A stretch of DNA of 34,873 nt. It comes from Bacteroidales bacterium. GTDB taxonomy: Bacteria > Bacteroidota > Bacteroidia > Bacteroidales > UBA932. Below are positions 31,180 through 34,873 of this stretch, piece by piece. Under the pieces are notes generated by a model. The model was given only the letters and a program-made list of their open reading frames with translations, searched no databases and was not told where the DNA came from. The DNA is taken from NCBI GenBank assembly GCA_017548505.1, contig JAFYZX010000006.1:1-34873 (forward strand), in the 5' to 3' direction. Each line of letters opens with the position of its first letter. The stretch's first letter is position 1. The position numbers and the translations under genes were made by a program.

Positions 31180-32586
31180 ATGGAGCAAATCAAGAAATTG
31201 CTAAAGGATTCGGCCAAGGCGCGCTGGACGGCACTTATGATAGTGTCGTTCGTGATGTTTGCGGCCTATCTGGCTTCCGACGTGTATTCTCCGCTGAAGA
31301 CCCTGCTGGAGGAGGACAACGCCTGGACCAGCACGGAATACGGCTACTTCGGAGCCGCCCAGAGCGTGTTCAACGTCTTTCTGGGAATGCTGATTTTCAG
31401 CGGATTGCTGCTAGACAAGAAAGGAATCCGCCTGACCGGAAACCTCGGCTGCATTCTGATGGTTGCCGGTTTTGCGCTGAAATACTATGCAGTAACCTCC
31501 ATCCCTTCAGATGCCGGAAACGTTTCTTTCCTGTCCATGACGATGAAGAAACAGGTCCTGTGGGCAAGCCTCGGGTTTGCCGTCTTCGGGACGGGATGCG
31601 AAATGGCCGGCATTTCCATAAGCAAGGCCATAGTCAAATGGTTCAGCGGCAAGGAACTGGCTCTGGCAATGGCCGTGCAGCTGTCAATTGCCAGGCTGGG
31701 AAGCGGAGTGGCCCTTATCTTCTCTCCGATGATATCCGAAAGGCTTCACAATGTCACGACAACCGTTGGAATCGGCCTGGTCTTCCTGATAATCGGAATG
31801 CTGGGATTCTTTGTCTATTGCTTGCAGGACAGGAAGCTGGACCGACAGCTGAAACAGCAGAGGCTGGAAGAGGGAAAGGAAGAAGAAGCGTCATTCTCCC
31901 TCAAGGATGTCAAGAGCATCATATCCAACCCGGGATTCTGGCTGATTTCCCTGCTGTGCCTTATTTTCTACGCGTCGGTGAGCCCTTTCTTCAAGTTCAC
32001 TTCGGATTTGATGGTCAACAAGTTCAACGATGTAACGCCTTTCTACTCAGGCATATTCCCGTCTTTGATCCCATTCGGATGCATTTTGTTCTCCCCTCTT
32101 TTCGGGGCGGTATATGACAAATACGGGAAAGGCACACTGCTGATGATAATCGGAGCCCTGGCGATAACCGTGGTGCACGTTGTGTTCGGGCTTCCTGGAA
32201 TACACAGCATCTGGATTGCCGTGGCCCTGCTGCTTCTTTTGGGGCTGGGTTACGCCATGCTTCCGGCTGCCCTGTGGCCTTCTCTGGCCAAGATTATGCC
32301 GCAGAAACAGTACGGAACCTCCATTGCCTTGGCGTTTTTCATACAGAACATAGGTCTGATGCTCGTTCCGATGGCTATCGGCTGGGTGCTGGACAAATTC
32401 TGCCTCCTGGGCACTTTCACAGGCGGAACCGTAAGTTATCCCGACAATAGAAAATACGATTATACCCTTCCGCAGATTATCTTTGCGGGGATGGGAGTGA
32501 TAGCCATCATCCTGGCTTTTGCTCTCCGGCGGCTGGATCGCAAGAAACATTACGGCCTGGACGAGGGAAAGAAGAAAAGAGACTAA
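31180..32586 (+). CDS. MFS transporter, MFSD1-like
   Basis: 468 residues with about 12 membrane helices. It is a paralogue of the two divergent genes: KKLLKDSAKARWTALMIVSFVMFAAYL, LLLDKKGIRLTG, GKELALAMAVQLSIARLGSG and SLAKIMPQKQYGTSIALAFFIQNIGLML. It lacks the central insertion of the 540-residue copy. Starts at ATG 31180, 102 bases from the opposite start. dxs begins 10 bases after its stop, so the two are probably co-transcribed. Substrate unknown. Confidence 0.9.
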   Translation: MEQIKKLLKDSAKARWTALMIVSFVMFAAYLASDVYSPLKTLLEEDNAWTSTEYGYFGAAQSVFNVFLGMLIFSGLLLDKKGIRLTGNLGCILMVAGFALKYYAVTSIPSDAGNVSFLSMTMKKQVLWASLGFAVFGTGCEMAGISISKAIVKWFSGKELALAMAVQLSIARLGSGVALIFSPMISERLHNVTTTVGIGLVFLIIGMLGFFVYCLQDRKLDRQLKQQRLEEGKEEEASFSLKDVKSIISNPGFWLISLLCLIFYASVSPFFKFTSDLMVNKFNDVTPFYSGIFPSLIPFGCILFSPLFGAVYDKYGKGTLLMIIGALAITVVHVVFGLPGIHSIWIAVALLLLLGLGYAMLPAALWPSLAKIMPQKQYGTSIALAFFIQNIGLMLVPMAIGWVLDKFCLLGTFTGGTVSYPDNRKYDYTLPQIIFAGMGVIAIILAFALRRLDRKKHYGLDEGKKKRD

Positions 32587-32596
32587 AATTTCAGAA

Positions 32597-34462
32597 ATGA
32601 AATTCGCTATACTAGATAAAATTAATTCTCCTGCAGATATCAAGAGCCTGACCATAAGGCAACTGGAAACACTGTGCGAAGAGATAAGGGAGTATATGAT
32701 AGAGTGCTGCGCCACTAACCCCGGTCACTTGGGAGCATCCCTGGGAAGCGTGGAACTGGCGGTGGCTCTGCATTATGTCCTGGACACCCCGGAAGACAAG
32801 ATAGTATGGGATGTGGGCCATCAGGCTTACGCCCACAAGATAATTACCGGAAGACGGGAACTATTCAGGGAAAACCGCAAGAAGGATGGCCTTTCGGGCT
32901 TCCCTAAAATGAGTGAAAGCCCTTACGACTCCTTTGGAGCGGGACACGCCTCCACATCCGTGTCCGCGGCCCTGGGCCTTGCCACGGCCGCCAGGCTTCA
33001 GGGGAAAGCCACCAAGGTGGTGGCGGTTCTGGGAGACGGAGCCTTCTCCGGCGGACTTGCGTACGAGGGCATCAACAATGCCGGAGCATCCGGGACGAAC
33101 CTCCTCGTTGTGCTCAACGACAACCAGATAGCAATAGACAAGAATGTAGGCGCGATGCACAATTACCTGCTCAGGATGAGTACGTCCAAAACCTACAACA
33201 GCCTCAAGAACAAAGTCTGGGGAGTTTTGGGCAACGGTTGGCTCAGGAGCAGGATACAGAAAGCCGTGGTCAGCACCAAGAACTTTTTCTTCAAGCACTC
33301 CACCATTTTCTCCGGACTGGGATTCAGGTATTTCGGCATCATAGACGGAAACAATGTGGGCGAGGTTGTCAATATGCTCAGGAGAATACTGCCTATGAAA
33401 GGGCCTAAACTCCTTCATATTAGAACCCTCAAGGGAAAAGGCTACAAGCCGGCGGAAGAGCAGCAGAGCATCTGGCATGCCCCGGGCAAGTTCGATATGG
33501 AAACCGGAGAGAGGATCCGCACGGAGGGAGCCCCTCTGAAATACCAGAACATTTTCGGCCAGACCATAGTCAAGCTTGCGGAAAAGGACAGCAGGATTGT
33601 GGGCATCACCCCTGCGATGCTCTCCGGAGGCCAGCTCAGCGATATGATGAAGGCCTTCCCGGAAAGGACCTTCGACGTGGGCATCGCTGAGGAACACGCT
33701 GTAACATTCTCGGCAGGACTCGCCGCAAACGGCATGATTCCGTTCTGCAACGTTTATTCTTCCTTCCTCCAAAGGGGGTTCGACCAGATTATCCACGATG
33801 TGGCCCTTCAGGATCTGAAGGTCATCTTCACCATAGACCGCGCAGGACTGGTGGGAGAGGACGGAGCCACCCATCAGGGAGCATTCGACCTGGCCTACCT
33901 GAGGTTTATACCTAATATAATAGAGATGGCCCCTATCGACGAGATAGAAATGCAGGATATGCTCTACTCGGCGACACTGGAAGACTACAGGGGTCCTGTT
34001 ACTATCCGCTACCCGAGAGGCAACTGCCTCGGCCTGGAACTTCCGGAGGAATTCAGGAAAGTTGAACCCGGAAAGGCCGAAAAGCTCAAGAAAGGAAGCC
34101 GCGTAGCGGTGCTTTCAATCGGAACCATCGGCAACAAGGTCAAGGAGGCTATCCAGAAGGCGGAAGAGGAGGGACTGTTCCCGTCCCACTACAATATGAG
34201 ATTCCTCCGTCCGCTTGACAAGGATGCTGTCCTGGAGGCCGCTTCTGAGCACGATCATATCATAACCGTTGAAGACGGAAGCGTCATCGGCGGACTCTAT
34301 AGCGCTGTATGTGAGACTCTTGCAGACAAGAACCACAATTGCACGGTTACCGGCCTCGGAATACCGGACAGGTTCATAGAACAGGGTACTGTTCCTCAGC
34401 AGCTGCAGGAGTGCGGACTTGACACTGAGAGCATTCTCAGGGCTATAAAATACTTTTTTTGA
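32597..34462 (+). CDS. dxs: 1-deoxy-D-xylulose-5-phosphate synthase
   Basis: 621 residues from ATG 32597; the upstream in-frame part to 32519 overlaps the MFS gene and is not conserved. Thiamine-diphosphate motifs are clear: GHLGASLGSVELAVALHYV, WDVGHQAYAHKIITGRR, FGAGHASTSVSAALGLA, and the GDG...NDN site in LGDGAFSGGLAYEGINNAG through LNDNQIAIDKNVG. The transketolase-like pyrimidine domain has FDVGIAEEHAVTFSAGLA and DRAGLVGEDGATHQGAFD. It makes the first intermediate of the MEP isoprenoid pathway from pyruvate and glyceraldehyde-3-phosphate. Confidence 0.96.
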   Translation: MKFAILDKINSPADIKSLTIRQLETLCEEIREYMIECCATNPGHLGASLGSVELAVALHYVLDTPEDKIVWDVGHQAYAHKIITGRRELFRENRKKDGLSGFPKMSESPYDSFGAGHASTSVSAALGLATAARLQGKATKVVAVLGDGAFSGGLAYEGINNAGASGTNLLVVLNDNQIAIDKNVGAMHNYLLRMSTSKTYNSLKNKVWGVLGNGWLRSRIQKAVVSTKNFFFKHSTIFSGLGFRYFGIIDGNNVGEVVNMLRRILPMKGPKLLHIRTLKGKGYKPAEEQQSIWHAPGKFDMETGERIRTEGAPLKYQNIFGQTIVKLAEKDSRIVGITPAMLSGGQLSDMMKAFPERTFDVGIAEEHAVTFSAGLAANGMIPFCNVYSSFLQRGFDQIIHDVALQDLKVIFTIDRAGLVGEDGATHQGAFDLAYLRFIPNIIEMAPIDEIEMQDMLYSATLEDYRGPVTIRYPRGNCLGLELPEEFRKVEPGKAEKLKKGSRVAVLSIGTIGNKVKEAIQKAEEEGLFPSHYNMRFLRPLDKDAVLEAASEHDHIITVEDGSVIGGLYSAVCETLADKNHNCTVTGLGIPDRFIEQGTVPQQLQECGLDTESILRAIKYFF

Positions 34463-34479
34463 TAATTTTTCAAAAAAGT

Positions 34480-34510
34480 TTTGGTAAATAATTTAAATCT
34501 TCTACCTTTG
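34480..34510 (+). promoter_or_regulatory. Promoter of the tRNA cluster
   Basis: TTTG at 34480-34483, 19 bases, then TACCTTTG at 34503-34510: an exact Bacteroidetes -33/-7 pair. The first tRNA begins at 34540. Confidence 0.85.
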
Positions 34511-34539
34511 CAGTCCATTTTGAGAAAGCAGATTTATCT

Positions 34540-34613
34540 GCCAATGTAGCTCAGTTGGCCAGAGCAGCTGATTTGTAATCAGCTGGTCGGGGGTTCGAAT
34601 CCCTCCATCGGCT
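34540..34613 (+). tRNA. tRNA-Thr (anticodon UGU)
   Basis: 74 bases, full cloverleaf. The anticodon stem CTGATTTGTAATCAG places TGT as anticodon. D arm GTAGCTCAGTTGGCCAGAGC and T loop TTCGAAT are normal. The acceptor stem GCCAATG/CATCGGC contains one A4-C69 mismatch. The CCA end is not encoded. Confidence 0.95.
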
Positions 34614-34639
34614 CAAAAAAGACATAATTATTATTGGAC

Positions 34640-34722
34640 GGAGGGGTACCAAAGTGGCCAACTGGGGCAGACTGTAAATCTGCTGGCTCATGCCTTCGGA
34701 GGTTCGAATCCTTCCCCCTCCA
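34640..34722 (+). tRNA. tRNA-Tyr (anticodon GUA)
   Basis: 83 bases, class II with long variable arm. Anticodon GTA in CAGACTGTAAATCTG. Acceptor GGAGGGG pairs fully with CCCCTCC. T loop TTCGAAT. The variable arm is GGCTCATGCC. Confidence 0.95.
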
Positions 34723-34735
34723 CAAACTTTAGATT

Positions 34736-34808
34736 GCGGAAGTAGCTCAGTTGGTAGAGCATCAGCCTTCCAAGCTGAGGGTCGCGGGTTCGAACCTCGT
34801 CTTCCGCT
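34736..34808 (+). tRNA. tRNA-Gly (anticodon UCC)
   Basis: 73 bases. Anticodon TCC in CAGCCTTCCAAGCTG. Acceptor GCGGAAG pairs with CTTCCGC. T loop TTCGAAC. It follows tRNA-Tyr by 13 bases. Confidence 0.95.
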
Positions 34809-34813
34809 CTAAG

Positions 34814-34873
<60 letters not shown>

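Overview
The window looks like a chromosomal segment of a Bacteroidales bacterium (Bacteroidota); I cannot name the genus. The support is the Bacteroidetes-type promoter signature (TTTG, about 19-20 bases, then TAnnTTTG) ahead of hipBA, parC, recJ, lysS, ssb and the tRNA cluster, together with the MoxR/Bat operon and the gene content. Base composition is moderate across the housekeeping genes and visibly AT-richer in hipBA, around the REP/transposase insert, and between purA and the transporters.

Layout. 1-5380 (minus strand): a MoxR-DUF58-BatD-like-BatA-BatB/BatC operon running off the left edge, in which BatB and BatC are one continuous reading frame. 5505-8287 (plus): truA, then an ExbB-ExbD-TonB energy-transduction operon. 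8412-10243 (plus): a HipB/HipA toxin-antitoxin pair, convergent with an exported M64-family metallopeptidase (10227-11669, minus) that lies downstream of rluB-type pseudouridine synthase and era (minus). A perfect 19-bp inverted repeat encloses the start codon of the M64 gene. 13963-19009 (plus): a MacB-type ABC permease, topoisomerase IV subunit A, a shikimate kinase with an unusual tail, and a small membrane protein. 19006-20610: a second, 46-codon copy of the recJ 3' end, followed by an IS200-like REP-associated tyrosine transposase (RAYT) flanked on each side by two REP hairpins. 20740-27544: recJ (minus), then lysS, an SpoU methyltransferase, aroE, ssb and purA (plus). 27545-28014: mostly terminators and one doubtful small ORF. 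28015-32586: three related major-facilitator transporters, two on the minus strand and one divergent. 32597-34462: dxs. 34540-34873: tRNA-Thr(UGU), tRNA-Tyr(GUA), tRNA-Gly(UCC) and the start of tRNA-Thr(GGU), behind a consensus promoter.

How the parts fit together. Most genes are core housekeeping: translation and RNA modification (truA, rluB, era, lysS, the SpoU methylase, tRNAs), DNA maintenance (parC, recJ, ssb), and metabolism (aroK, aroE, purA, dxs). The accessory layer is hipBA, the M64 peptidase and the RAYT/REP island. The observations most worth a second look are the duplicated recJ tail (protein-identical but carrying about 15 synonymous differences), the 19-bp inverted repeat around the M64 start, the BatB-BatC fusion, and the shikimate kinase with a 56-residue extra domain.
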